Source of the DNA: Hydnum rufescens UP504
Taxonomy: Eukaryota; Basidiomycota; Agaricomycetes; Cantharellales; Hydnaceae
Direction: 5' to 3'
DNA: 64,000 nucleotides
NCBI GenBank assembly: GCA_014904985.1
Contig: MU129029.1
Location: 70,637-134,636, forward strand
The first letter of the stretch is position 1. Every line of letters starts with the position of its first letter. Below are positions 1 to 11,629 of this stretch, in pieces. The notes below the pieces were generated by a model, which saw nothing but the letters and a program-made list of their open reading frames with translations, did no database searches and was not told the origin of the DNA. The position numbers were made by a program, and so were the translations under genes.

Positions 1-154
1 CCAGTTCAATCTCTCAGGATTCCCACTGTGATAGGTGTGAGACTTGTGTGTCCCTTGTTGTGGGGTGTATACTCAGGATTCCAACTGTGATAGTGTGTGG
101 TTAATTAATCTCTCTCTTTCTGTTTGTGGCTTTGATGGCAGTGTCACTCTGACA
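1..154 (+). repeat. 3' part of the left LTR
   Basis: This segment matches 3294-3451 almost base for base, including a short internal duplication of the CTCAGGATTCC motif. At several places where the right copy has CpG, this copy has TpG or CpA, for example in the ACTGYGATA and GGTGYGAG motifs and near the end. The left copy therefore looks more mutated by deamination than the right one. Confidence 0.85.
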
Positions 155-224
155 GAAGATCAAAACTCATCTCTTCAACCCCCACAAACATCTTGCTTAT
201 TCCTTCTACCTCCTCTCCTCATGG

Positions 225-1090
225 ATGAAATCCCTGCTGATGCCTTCTCTGTCTTTGTGCTGCTGGAGAAGGCCTTCATCAAATGATGGAGGCCACAACA
301 ATGAACAGTACAAGCAGTTGGAGCAACAGAACCTTATACTCCAGAACCTAGTGACTCACCTTCAGACTGATGCCCTTCTCCACGAAACTCTGATGGCTGA
401 AGTTGAGGTGATCACCAAGGCTGTTGTCAAGAACCTCCCTGCTCCTGTTGTTGAAGTTCCTCCTGCTCCTGCCACTACTCCTTCCATCTCTGCACAACCC
501 CAAAGGGCAGCTGATCCAGAGGTCTTTGGTGGTGATCAAAAGAAGGCTGATCCCTTCCTCTGCACTCTCAAACTTAACATTGCTATTCAACCCAACTCCT
601 TCCCAGTGATCAGACAAAGATCCTCTATGTCCTCTCCTACCATGCAAGGAGGCAGTGCTGGTGATTGGGCTTCCAACTACACATGTGCTATCCTTGATGG
701 TGATTCTCCTTTCCCTGATTGGGAAACCTTTTGCACCTGCTTTGAGGCAGCCTTCAGTGATGCAGATCGAGAGCCTCATGCCTGTCAGTGACTTTGTACC
801 TTGAAGATGACTCAAGGGATGACAGCTGAGGAGTATACAATGGCCATATCTGGGAAGACAGGCTTTAATGATGGAGCCTTGATGGATGCTTATGAGCATG
901 GACTGCTTCCATAGCTTGGTTGAGAAGATACACCTCGACACCTTCCCTATGTCCCTTCAAGAATGGAAGGACAAAGCTGCTCGCATTGATAAGTTGTGGC
1001 ATTGCTTTAATGAACAACACTCCTTCCTCTCCACCAACCCTCATGTTATGAGTCATACTTGCAACCTCTTACATAACCCCATCACATGAC
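225..1090 (+). pseudogene. Retroelement gag-like region, frame-broken
   Basis: A reading frame of 188 codons from 225 contains a coiled, glutamine-rich N-terminal part, a proline/alanine-rich hinge, and a PEVFGGDQKKADPF segment followed by residues resembling the capsid region of gypsy-type gag proteins. The frame changes after about 600 and ends at 791, while related sequence appears to go on in other frames to about 1090. It is interpreted as a degraded capsid gene because of its position just inside the left LTR and upstream of the zinc knuckle. No exact family assignment is possible from sequence alone. Confidence 0.55.
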
Positions 1091-1575
1091 CTCATCTCCT
1101 CACCTTATTGTATTTCCTCCTTATTGTCCTTGATCTCTATATAAGTAGCTATCCCCAGTACTCTAGCTCCTTAGAAAGATTGAGAATATATGTCTGTACC
1201 TGACTCTCTCTTCATCCATTCTCTCTTGTCTCAAGTCTCTTGGGAATTCAGTTCTTTTGCTCTGCTCTCTGCATTCTCATCTTCCACAACATTACATAAT
1301 CATTCACTTTGCAAATCCACTTGTCAGATATATTAAGGGCTTCCCATTCCTACTTGGCCTGATTACATAAACACTCCCCTGTACTAGGAAGACCCTTAAC
1401 CCTCACCAGGACAATCATCCAGGACAATTCAACCTTTCTGCCCTCCCACCACTACTCCTCAAACTCTTCCAACCTCCTTCTGTCCTGCTGCTGCTGCTGC
1501 GCCTCCTCCTCCACTTATGAACCTATGGATGTAGACTCCAATCATCATCAGAATAATCCTCACCAAGTCACTGGT

Positions 1576-1640
1576 ATGTGCTGGAATTGTAACAAACCTG
1601 GCCACATTGCCAGAGACTGCCCTGAGCCCCCATGCTCTCA
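1576..1640 (+). pseudogene. CCHC zinc-knuckle remnant of gag
   Basis: The translation reads CWNCNKPGHIARDC, a perfect CX2CX4HX4C retroviral-type zinc knuckle used by gag nucleocapsids to bind RNA. It is followed by a proline-rich tail and then stops. It lies between the gag-like region and the RT fragment, as in gypsy elements. Confidence 0.8.
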
Positions 1641-2815
1641 TTCAGTCTGAGGTGCTCTGTCATCTGAGCATATGGGGCCGAATGCCATATGTCTAAAACC
1701 CACAAATCTGTGCCACTCCTTTATTTGCACACAAGCCAATTTATTGTGTATCTGCGGCACTTCAACAGGCCACCCTAAATTCCACCTTTTTATGCCATAC
1801 CTCAATGTGGCAATAGCAATTCAACTTGCTTGCTTTGTTTAATCCTCAATCAATCCCATGCTTCCTGTTGCCTCAAGGGCACCTCTAATGAATTGTGATT
1901 ATAACACAACAGATTACACACCCGGGCCTTGATTCCAACTCACAGACCTGTCACATGACAAATAGGGCTAATGCGGTGCTCTCAAGGAGTAAATGCAAAA
2001 TATCTCCCTCAGTTTTAATCGGATCGACTCGGCAAGATATCTCCCAGAAGGCTACGATTCACACCTTTCATACGATACCAAACACGAGCCGAACAAATCA
2101 AAACTGCACCTTCCAGGTTGATTTTACTATGTGTTTCATATATCCCTTCAGTATTTTTTGATTTTCTCAGTCAGTTTTGATCCAATTCATTTGGGACAAG
2201 CACGCCTAGAAATCTGTCGACAGTCCGCATCTAATGGTACCAAGGGAAAAACGAGTGGATTAAAACTTGGCTCTCTACAATTTAACTCCCCCATGTCTCA
2301 TTCCATTATTACCTCCGCTTTTTTTGATTATTAATGGCAATTATTCTCTGCCCCTCTTATATCCAATGAAGGGTACATCTAGGATGACCAGTTCCATGAT
2401 TCCCCAAGGGATTCTGTTCAGTAGGAGAGGAGGAATAGCTTGGTTAAGCCATATTTCCCTATTCTGACTTGATTTTGGAATATCTCCTTCAGTTTTGAAG
2501 CTTTTGACTTGATTTCTTTTTCATCATTTCCGCCTCAATCCCACCTTTCTGCCAGTTACCATAGAAACTTTCTGTGATCTATATTAAGTGCAGGAGATGC
2601 GAATTTCTATAGTTTTCCCCCTCCCCAGTTTTGAGGCACTGATGTATTGCCACTGGTTCCTTGGGTGAATTCCACCAAGACTACTACAATTTGTCTAGGG
2701 CCTCAAGAGGAGAGCCTTAGGGTGTGTTTTGTGACCCATATTCATTCTTTATTCTATTGCTTGAGCAGGTGTTGCTTACAGCATTAGATTTCTATCACCA
2801 AAGACATTCCTTCCT

Positions 2816-3060
2816 TTGAGCCTTAACATTTGGATTGATCCCATGGTCCCCTCTTTCATTCTTGATTCCATATCATGGACTGTGGCTGGATTCCTCCCTT
2901 CATTTCCCGCTTACACTGTGTACATGGATGATATTCTGGTTTTTACTGAAACACTTGCACAACACTATGAGGTAGTCTGGAAGGTCCTCCAAATCCTGTG
3001 AGAAAATAATCTGTTCCTCAAGGCTGAAAAGTGCACCTTTGGAGCTGCAACTGTGGAGAA
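2816..3060 (+). pseudogene. Reverse-transcriptase fragment with YMDD box
   Basis: The reading frame contains VYMDDILVF, the catalytic YxDD box of reverse transcriptase, followed by the helix normally found after it. A TGA stop at 2999-3001 interrupts the frame, and the downstream codons read NNLFLKAEKCTF, which is the continuation expected in gypsy RTs (usually RENNLFLKAEKC). The stop sits where an arginine CGA codon would be expected, so it fits a CpG to TpG change. Upstream palm motifs and downstream RNase H were not found. The fragment is dead. Confidence 0.8.
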
Positions 3061-3293
3061 AGGAGGAGATTATGAAGTTGGGCATAGCCATGTGGAGGTG
3101 CACACAGGATTCGTAACATGGCTGTGTCAGCTTAGTGAGGCTTAGTGATGGTGGCTGTGGAGGCTGACTGATGGGCTGTGGAGCCGGCATTCTAGGAGGA
3201 TCCGGAAGGTTATGGAAGACGGCGGAAGGCTCTGGAAGGTTGGAGGCTGTGTGCAGGAAATAGTATTTATAGCCCTTCGCAGTTGGGGGATCA

Positions 3294-3451
3294 CCAGTTT
3301 CGATCTCTCAGGATTCCCACTGCGATAGGTGCGAGACTTGTGTGTCCCTTGTTGTGTGGTGTATACTCAGGATTCCCACTGCGATAGCGTGTGGTTAATT
3401 AATCTCTTTCCTCTTTCTGTTTGTGGCTTCGACGGCAGTGTCGCCCTGACA
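3294..3451 (+). repeat. 3' part of the right LTR
   Basis: Partner of 1-154. It retains the CpG dinucleotides that are lost in the left copy and ends in the same CCTGACA/CTGACA terminus. Sequence after 3451 has no counterpart after position 154, consistent with the element boundary lying here. Confidence 0.85.
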
Positions 3452-4723
3452 GATATCAGCTTCAGGAAGACTGTACCCGGGATAGCCTTTACTTGCAAAT
3501 AATCGAATATCTCGGATGCCACAAGGCCAGATCTGTCACAATACCAAATTGTCATGTATGTGTCCTCAATGGTGAAACCATATGTAAAGTGACAAATAGG
3601 GTCATAAGCCATTATGTGGCCCATACTCCACACAACCTCAGAGATATTCTACAAGGGCCTGAGCAAGGATCCAAGAGTGATGTATTAAGTGAGAACATGC
3701 ACATCAAGCACATTCTCTTCATGCCTTCATTCCCTGCACTCAAACACTGCAGGGACATCTGCCCATGAGGCTCCGGGTATGTTCCAGCCGTAAGCCTGAG
3801 CTTCACTATCGACGGATGTCTTCGAAGTCTCACTACCTGTTTTCGTGTTGTGACAAAGAAGGTACACATCAGGGTGGTGGTGGTCCTCCAATTCATCGAA
3901 GGTGGGGGGTTGGGGAGTCGTAGGATGTTTCATGAGTACAGGTCGATTTGCCAAGGCGCTTTGCCACATCATTAAAGAGCTCTGTAAGAACCTGGAGTAT
4001 GGAATGTTCTGGGAGCCTGCCATCCCCGGGTTCCTGTGCATCGAAGCATTCCTGGACCATAGCTGGACCCCAAGTGTTGTGAATATGGAGGTGACAATAG
4101 GCTGCGGACAGGAAGGGAGCAATGTACAAAGGAACTCTTCGACTGGATACACTGTGATGTTGACAATAATCCTATGAACAGCAGCGCGGCACTCGGACAT
4201 GAGGGAGTCCAACATGATGGCTGGTGTTGCGGCGATTTGGGTCGTTGACAGGCTAACAAGTTTGGTACATCCTGAGACACTATACGAGGATGATGCTGAC
4301 TAAGCAATGTCCCCCAATTCCAACATGAAATGCCACTAAGAGGTCAAGTGACCCAAAATTGCAATACTGGTCAACAGGACTGAAGATAGACAGGTCTGTG
4401 GTCCAGAGGGTACCTTGTTCCCGGATTGGATCACGTGCACCCCCTTGCGCGTGCCCGCCCTCCCGCACAGTCGGGCCGGATGCCGGGTTCTCACACGCCA
4501 AATTGTCTGCGCCAAATTTCACACACCTGCACCAGCAGAGACCTGCCATGGATGCAGGCTGACTGTTGCGGAGGTCACGCGGATGACTTCACTAGCCCCT
4601 TACTGGCACAGGCTTGATACCCAACGTCGAGGCTGAGAGTATAACAGTGACAGTTACGCATTAGATTTACAGCCTGTAACCCCCAAAAAAAAACAATAGA
4701 TGTACAGCCTCCACCCTACGAAT
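3452..4723. other. Gene-poor stretch between retroelement and OPT gene
   Basis: No recognised gene. A minus-strand reading frame of 162 codons (3727-4215) is open but shows no domain I recognise, and plus-strand frames overlap it. The frame at 3421-3768 contains an IKHILFMPSF segment that faintly recalls the block before copia-type integrases; this is too weak to call. The 3' end of the OPT gene lies at the right border. Confidence 0.4.
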
Positions 4724-7433
4724 TCACCCACAGTACTCCATAGAGGGACACCCTATAGCCGTTCCATAATGCGAACCATCCACTCCTGCGACAGCGAGAA
4801 TAGCGACCATCACACCACCAATGCCCTCGCCCGCAACGAGGCCAGAAGCAAGGGGGAAGCCGTACATATCAAAGCTCGACGGACTACCTCGTTCCCAGAA
4901 CCAGTTGACCGTGGCAGCAATAGCCATAATAAGCGGATAGTATATCTGAGGAACTATAAAGGCCAAGCCGATAGCATTCCAATTTGGAACATATACCCAG
5001 CTAAAGGCAAGGCAGGAAAAATAGAGGTTTGAGCCAAAGTGTCGGGACCAAGAAAAAAGGTACGGAACGTACTATTTGCGGGGATATACAAGTGCTTGAC
5101 AAGGACTGTGATGGCAGCAACAATGGATAACGCAATTGCAGTGTAGCCAGACGACTTGGGGATAGCTAGTTTGAATGTCAGTTTTTCTACTCATGCTCCG
5201 ACACACGAATTACGCACGAAGTGTTGGCGATAATACGGCGACAGCGACAGCCGCCCAAGCAGATACCGAGGGGCACCATATGAGCAGTGTACCTTGGGAT
5301 CGGGATACAGAATGCACGGTGCAGACTTGGTGAAGAGTATGAACAGGCCAACGTTGAGGAAGATGGCTACGACGGCGCCAACCAGTTGTGCAACGAATTG
5401 GTTCTTGGGTTTAGCACCAACCAAATGACCAGTCTACGGCATCTTCAGTGATAAGACAATCCTTAGCATATGGTCACAAGCATAACGACGAACCTTGAGA
5501 TCGCCTGTCATGTCACTTGCTTGGGCAGCACTAGCGCCAGCGATGACACCAGCCACCAAATTGAGTCTCTGGCCCGGTGCCGCTGCCATATGCTTGCCTT
5601 TTCCAATACCCCCGAAGATCAACTGGGTCGCCTTAGCGACCGTGGAAACAGGGTTGATGTCCGTGTCGCCGGCAGACTGGACCGCCAGGAATGACAAGAG
5701 GAACCCGAGGATGAGAGCAAGGATCACTTCCCCGACATTCATATGAAATTGCGTCGTGCATAGGGCACAACCCAGCACGACGGATAAGAGTAGACCAGAA
5801 GTCCACGCCCAAGTCGGAACACGATCTTCTAAGGGCGCGGGATCATTGTCATCTTCAATCTCGCGAATGTAGTTGGGGTCGTTGCGGTGAAGAAAGTCGC
5901 GATATGACTTGCCGAAGCCCGACGTGGCCGAAACACCGAGCTTGTAGAATGCATGGCGCGAACTGACCGTGACCTCCACGAACGAATACACGAGCATGAT
6001 AAGCACCTAGGCATCCGAGATCTCAGGACACGAAACACCGGAAGGCGAATAATTTACTTACTCCAGGCCAAATAAGCCAATAACGAGGGGAAGGATTCTT
6101 GCTGTATTGCGAGATATCGGTTAATTTCAAGGAGAGATAGGAGACACGATTGTCCTCTCCCAAATCGAGGCCGACCGTGGCTCCAGTGCGAATAGTAGCT
6201 GGAGCAATCACACCCCAAGCCAAAACGGTGCCCATAAAGAACGACCATGACGCATTCATGCCACTAAGCATCCCCGCTCCATAGAACGCAGGGGTGAACT
6301 GGTGGAACATATCAGTTTCAAAAACAGACAGGACCAGGATGATACCATACCTCCAGCCACCATCCGTAGTTGTCCAGTTGGATCATGCTGGTAAATCCGA
6401 TACGGTACATGCTGGATATCCAGGATGAATATCGCTGAAATCACGAAGAAAATAAGTAAAAAAAACGTACGTCCAACCAATGTGCCAGTCCCATCTGGCT
6501 CGTAAAAGAAATGTGAGTGTCCGAGGATACCTTTCAACTGCGGGGGATTCTCACAAAATGCCAGGCGCGTAGTTGGACAAAACTTTCCAAAAGAACGCAG
6601 CGAGGAAACTGAAACCTAGCATCCTGGCCTTTTTTTGCGCGGCGATCGCTCCACCGATTGAATGAAGGGACCGGATAGTGTACGCAGTGGCGGTTGGAGT
6701 GGGGAAGACGAGCTTCATCTTCAAGATATAGTATTTGCGGAGTGGAATAACGAAGAACACGCCGAAGAAGGCGACTGCACAAGTAAGAGCAATCAAACGA
6801 CCGACATCTTGATTAGGGAATTGGGACAGGAGTCCCAAACGATACATTGCCGGAATGGCGCTGACGAATATGATACCGATACCACCGGCGGCAGTGGCAG
6901 CAGTCTAGGCGAATCAGTGTTACAGCGCGATGGACCTTGAAAAAAGAATGGAGTGTGGCACCTGCACGGTAACGTTTTCCTTTGGTCCGAAAGTGCTGTC
7001 GCCTGTTAGCCATCTTGGCCCAATGCCTCCAATTAACTTGGACAATGGCTTGAGTATCGCAAAACCGAAGATGGCACCAAAGAGCTGGGGCCCGAACGTG
7101 AAACTGTGCAGATATGGAATTACATGAGAGAATTCGAACCATTGTTTAGTGTGCTTACCCCGTCTTCAACCCCAGGTAGATGTTTGACGCCCCGACTACG
7201 GCCCCGAGGACACTCCCCACGAGGAGGGCTCTCACGGTCAATTGGTGTTCCTCGAACGGGGCTGTGGGATCCGGAGGGAAGGGATCCCCTGGAGTGATCC
7301 CATGTATGTCGTTATAGCGTACATAAGGGTCCTGATCTTGGGGCTGCAACGCCTCTAGACCGCCATTGTCCCTCTCGTTGCCGAGAGACTTTTCAGACTG
7401 GTGGTGAACGTCTTTATCGCTAACATCAGCCAT
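4724..7433 (-). CDS. Oligopeptide transporter (OPT family), ten exons, one frame break
   Basis: Polytopic membrane transporter of the OPT superfamily, proton-coupled carriers of small peptides or metal chelates at plasma or vacuolar membranes. I followed ten exons: 7433-7159, 7103-6962, 6904-6555, 6494-6471, 6411-6351, 6298-6062, 6006-5494, 5433-5218, 5165-about 5090/5073, and 5000-4724, giving about 720 residues, normal for the family. Recognisable blocks include SNIYLGLKTG after the hydrophilic N-terminus, the GPKENVTVQ loop, NQDVGRLIALTCAV, GMNASWSFFMGTVLAWG and the C-terminal LVAGEGIGG block. Exon 4 is only 24 nt yet encodes the conserved WDWHIGWT motif. Exon 8 is one base short: the frame leaves GAP and resumes one frame over as SVSAWAAVAVAV, explained if a run of C at about 5267-5270 has lost one C. 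The junction of exons 9 and 10 is also phase-ambiguous. Substrate cannot be told from sequence. Confidence 0.88.
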
Positions 7434-7635
7434 AGGTGGGGGGGGAGCGGAAAATTTGACGGCATAAAAGCCTATTTATGTATATAAGGATAAGGGTGGA
7501 ACGCCGACGGAAGCATCAGGTACTCATGGATACCACCAGGTTGTCACTTCCACGAGGACACAATATTCGAATTAAGCTTGGCAGGCTTACGTAATTATTT
7601 CATTTACACGGATCCCCGATCTCCGGCAAGCCCCA

Positions 7636-8650
7636 TTACGTTCCCGCCATCCCAGTCAGGCCAACAGTGTCCCTAATCAAAGCTATATCACCAGCACTGA
7701 GGCTGCCCTTGCTAGCAATCAAGAACGACTCGAATGCAGCATCTGCGTCCTGCTCTGTCATGAATTCGTGGCAAAGAAACTCGCGTAGATTGATCCAGAA
7801 GCCAATGGATGAAATCTTCTCACTGTATGTGCCGGTGTCGGTTGCCGAAAGTGGACTGGGCGGACGGGACGGTGCGGACGTGTCAAGAGTGAGAGGAACC
7901 GGACGTCTCAGCCCCGCTGTGGGAGAAGAGGGCGTGACCAAAACAAGTGAAGGAACAGAATATTGATCTGCTGCTCCCCCTTCAGATGGAATCCTGGAAT
8001 GTTTATGCGGGGGCTGGTCAAGTTTCCGCCGTCTCTCTTCCGTCACCGCTGGGTTCGCTGCCCCTACCGAACTTATAATCCGCTCCTCGCCTGTCCAAGC
8101 CACACCCGGCTTTACCATTAGATTTAGCACAGCGCCATCCGCGATGCCGTCATATTCTTTGAGGAGCTTATTATCGGCAAGCACTTTGCCCTTTATCAAC
8201 AGACGTTGGACTTCAGGAGGTGGTGCACGTGGATATTGCGAGCCCAGTTTCTCTTTGATTGAGGCGATCGTATCCGTGAGCTGCACGTGGAGGTTGAACG
8301 AGAGCGCAGGTTTCGTCGATTTGATGGTAAGCGTGATAGACTCCACTAGCGAGGCCACAATATAATGAACATTAGAAACCAAACGCAACACTTGAAGTCA
8401 TACCTTGGGCCCCAGGACTTGCAGACGATTGAGGAATAGGTGGAGGGGGTAGTTCAATCTGACAATGAGCGGATTGTAGATTAACACCCAACTAGCACTC
8501 ATTCCACGGGTAACTTAGACTTACAGGAAACGGTGTGAATTTGCGAGGCCAGTCCTGCGGATCCGAAGTGTACTCATCTGGAAATGTCACCGGGATCCTC
8601 GAGAGCACCTCGACATGAGCCTTGACAGCGGAGATCTCTTCGTCTGCCAT
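7636..8650 (-). CDS. GET5: Get5/Mdy2-like ubiquitin-like protein
   Basis: Probable subunit of the cytosolic Get4-Get5 adaptor that hands tail-anchored membrane proteins from Sgt2 to the Get3 ATPase. Three exons were followed: 8650-8525, 8458-8404 and 8345-7636, giving 296 residues with all phases matching. The N-terminus (AHVEVLSRIPVTFPDEY) resembles the Get4-binding segment of fungal Get5. Residues about 62-140 form a ubiquitin fold (ITLTIKS through LNLMVKPG). A variable serine/proline linker follows, and the C-terminus begins with FWINLREFL, like the Get5 homodimerisation domain. The start is chosen at MADEE because it fits the Get4-binding segment. A different ubiquitin-domain protein is possible, since the C-terminal domain is short and divergent. 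The neighbouring OPT gene is on the same strand, and the two are about 200 bp apart. Confidence 0.65.
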
Positions 8651-10000
8651 GACCGATCCGTGGCCAGTGCTGCGCGGGATTGTCCGTGAATTGCTTCCGC
8701 TCACCACCAAAACCACCTCTCAATTCTCGACTCCCGTACTAGCCTATTTCGGCCTACTAGTCAGTCACGCGACCTATGGGGCTGTGAAATTGGTGCTACT
8801 ATAAACTGACGGATCACTGCATATCCCCTCGACTGATCGGTTCCAGTCAGGGGGGCCATATGGCGATATGGCGTGCGGCTGCCGAGGCATTGTGAATGGG
8901 TGCCGCATGGAAATTCTCATGTCAGCCTCAATCAAGCGAGTATGGGAACCATGCTGCAGACGCTTAAGAGCGTGCTTCTTAAACTAACAGAGCCGACTGG
9001 GAGATCCAACATGTGTAGTAACGACCTTTTTCAGGTGCCTCATCTCCACGCAGTTGATAAGGCTTAGGCGAATACTGAAAGGGCAGGAGGTTGTTGCAAG
9101 AGCAGGTGCCCCGCCCGATCGCACTAGGTCGATGACCCTGCTTTACGTTCGCCCCTACTGCAGTATCGTGAATGTATCGCTGACTATCGGAACACATCAA
9201 CACGGGATCCTCAGTCGAAGCCATCGCAACCAATCCTGCGCACCTCACCCTATTTTCCCTGTTCGCATTCAAAGCCGCACATATTTTACTCTCCATAAGT
9301 CTATGAATTGAACACAACTATCACCCCCTCTGTGACGCCCGACACCCAAAAAAATTAAGGTACAGTAACAACTGTCTCTGTCTCCGAGACACTTCTGGAA
9401 ATTACTCGCCGCGTACAAGTGACTACTGCTAGGCACACCAATGGACAACGGTGGGTTTAAAGGGCCTATGGACACGTATTTTTGGTCGAGTGTTTGATAT
9501 CGAATATTAGGCCATTTCTTGACCTTTGTCACCTGCCATTATGATTTTGGAGATGGTTTTTTTTGGTAGCTTTTAATTCGAGTTAAATGATAGCATTTAG
9601 TGATGTTTAGTCCTGGGATCCGAGGCCGCTTCAGCCCTCTCACCATTATCCACAGTATTTGAGCCTCTATTGCAGACTTGCCGGCAACTACTGCACTCGT
9701 AGCACAGGTGATTAAGCTCACTACAAGGTAGTATATAAGTGCCAATAAATGGTGTGTGTGATAGAGCTCATCGGTGGCATGACGAGGGCGATTGAAATGC
9801 GATTTCTCATTCGTTTTGCCCACCAGCATCTTACCAATTTATTCATTAGTGCAATGTACAATACCAGCATTATATCGAGGTCTTATTCTAGCGAATCAAG
9901 CCTACAGCTGCTCTCCCATGACGATTAGGTCGCTCCATCTGTTCTGCAATCCTATCAAAGCGAGTTATGGGACTTGTACTGGCTGCAACACGGGGCTCGT
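8651..10000. other. Intergenic, no gene recognised
   Basis: About 1.35 kb without a supported gene. Open frames on both strands are short and show no known motif. AT-rich parts around 9540-9860 contain short homopolymers only. Confidence 0.5.
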
Positions 10001-11629
10001 CTACTCAAGCTCTTGCACCACAAGGCGAGCGGAGCTGGGACCAGGTCGCGCCTTGTGTATTCCCCGTAGCGACTCCAGGACGAGGCTTCTCCCAACCGTC
10101 AGAGTTCCCTGGGCAGTCCGCTCTAACCCATCCGCCTGTCCGCCAGCTTCCTCGTGCATTGCCTCGATTTTGCGCTCGATTTCGGCTCGCAGTTGTACGA
10201 AGCTAGCCGCAGGGGTTGTTGCTGCCCGCGCAGCATAGAATGCGATCTTCATCGCGATGTGGTTAACCTTGGGTTTGGTCACGGGTGGCTTCGGCTTTGA
10301 AGATGTGACAGGGGCGGGATTTGGATCTTTGGGCGGTGACCAGGAAGAAAATAGGGCATGGAGATCTGAGAGCAATAAAAGTAAGGGAGTCGCAGCCGCG
10401 AACAATTCGTCGTCCGCCGGGGTTACAGGGGGGACCTCTAGTAAGATGATGGTATCCTTTAAGAGATGAATTAACGAGGCATTGGACATCTACCCTCCTT
10501 TAGATCAGTCCAAGATTTAATAACCTTTGATGATACTACGTACTGAATCCATTCTTGACCACACTTCGGTGACCACTTGATCAACACTGCCAAAAACCAT
10601 AGTGGATCGGCGCTCGACAAGAAATGGCGCGGTTTTTCCGATGTCTTCTCGGGCGGCTGCGCATTCTATTTCATCTGAAACCACAGTCGATAGGGGGGAA
10701 GCGACCAAATGGCGGGTAGCGAATGCATACGCTAGGCTGCAGGCTATGAGTTTGATAAGAGAATGGGGAGATACTTTAATACCCACGTTGTGGCGAATAT
10801 GTTATACAATAATGACGGTTGGCCCTGAATATGTAGCTTTGAAGGTGACAAAGGAATCGCCATTAGCTGAGGACGTTTTGAGGGAGCTCGAGAGCTAGGG
10901 GAGGGCGTGTCGTTACTGGAAAGGGAAGAAGTTACAAGCTCTGGATCCTCCATCGCTTCCCACCAAGGACTGAAAGACTGCACTTCGAGGTCATGGACAG
11001 CAAGTAATTCTTGGGCGGGTTCGCTCAATGGATCTTGAATCGCCGCATTGAATGCCTCTTTTTCGTGTTTATCCAAGACCGCCCAGAGGCCTTCGAAATC
11101 AACCTCATCTAATAATGATTGAAAAGTGTGAATGACCGTAAGGGGGGAAGATGATAGTGCTCACCTATATTCAAATGGGCAAGACGGCCACTCAACGATA
11201 AGTCACCGTCCTCTGTGTCCTCGGTTATTTCATCGTTTGAATTATCTTCTAGTCGTTTGAGCATCTCTATCATTTGGCGTCGATCTTCCACACTTGAATT
11301 GGGCTCGGTGCGGATTTGGTCCTCCACCGATTTTCGATAGAAAGACTCGGTGCATTGGCTATGGGCCTATCCACACATATGAAATGGATTAGTACGACCA
11401 CCAGGAAAACCTCCATATATATAACTTGCTTCAGAACGATAGCAAGCGAGAGAACAGTATCCTGCATTACACGACGGGCACGTGTACTGAGAGAAAGAAC
11501 GCCCACAGCTGCGACATGACCCGAATGAGCGGTGAGAAGATCAAGACCAGATGGTTGAGCGTACAATGCGCATAACGGTCGATCCAATGGTTTTGGGGCT
11601 GAGCTCAGCACAGAAATAGGAGGATTCAT
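10001..11629 (-). CDS. ZNHIT2-like zf-HIT protein
   Basis: Homologue of ZNHIT2, a HIT-type zinc-finger protein linked in animals to the R2TP/HSP90 chaperone and U5 snRNP assembly. Exons supported by phase are 11486-11430, 11366-11165, 11108-10787, 10736-10544 and 10489-10001. The zinc finger is carried by YTCPSCNAGYCSLACYRSE plus AHSQC in the next exon. Further downstream are DFEGLWAVLD, the WW-containing acidic block and YNIFATTLAYAFATRHL, all in the order found in this family. The intron after the finger uses a GC donor (GAA|gcaagt). The first exon, with a likely start at 11629 and RPLCAL carrying the first zinc-ligand cysteine, does not join the finger exon in phase, and the second cysteine of the first pair is not visible. 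Either an exon detail was missed or a base is lost there. Total about 440 residues. Confidence 0.8.

Larger units (their letters stand above)
1..3451 (+). mobile_element. Decayed LTR retrotransposon (Ty3/gypsy-like), truncated by window start
   Basis: The two ends carry near-identical sequence (1-154 and 3294-3451), both finishing in CTGACA, as expected for the 3' parts of a 5' and a 3' LTR. Between them are a proline-rich gag-like stretch (about 225-1090), a CCHC zinc knuckle (1576-1640) and a reverse-transcriptase fragment containing YMDDILVF (about 2910-3060). Reading frames are broken many times and no complete pol, RNase H or integrase can be followed, so the internal region has been shortened and mutated. 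Order gag-knuckle-RT fits a gypsy-type element, and the YMDDILVF block followed by a KAEKC-like block is typical of that group. The element is certainly non-autonomous now. The left LTR begins outside the window. A 3' LTR start could not be fixed, because no outer copy is visible for comparison. Confidence 0.85.

Noticed and set aside
3421..3768. Possible copia-type pre-integrase block (IKHILFMPSF)
   Set aside because: Only ten residues resemble it, with no zinc site or integrase core nearby.
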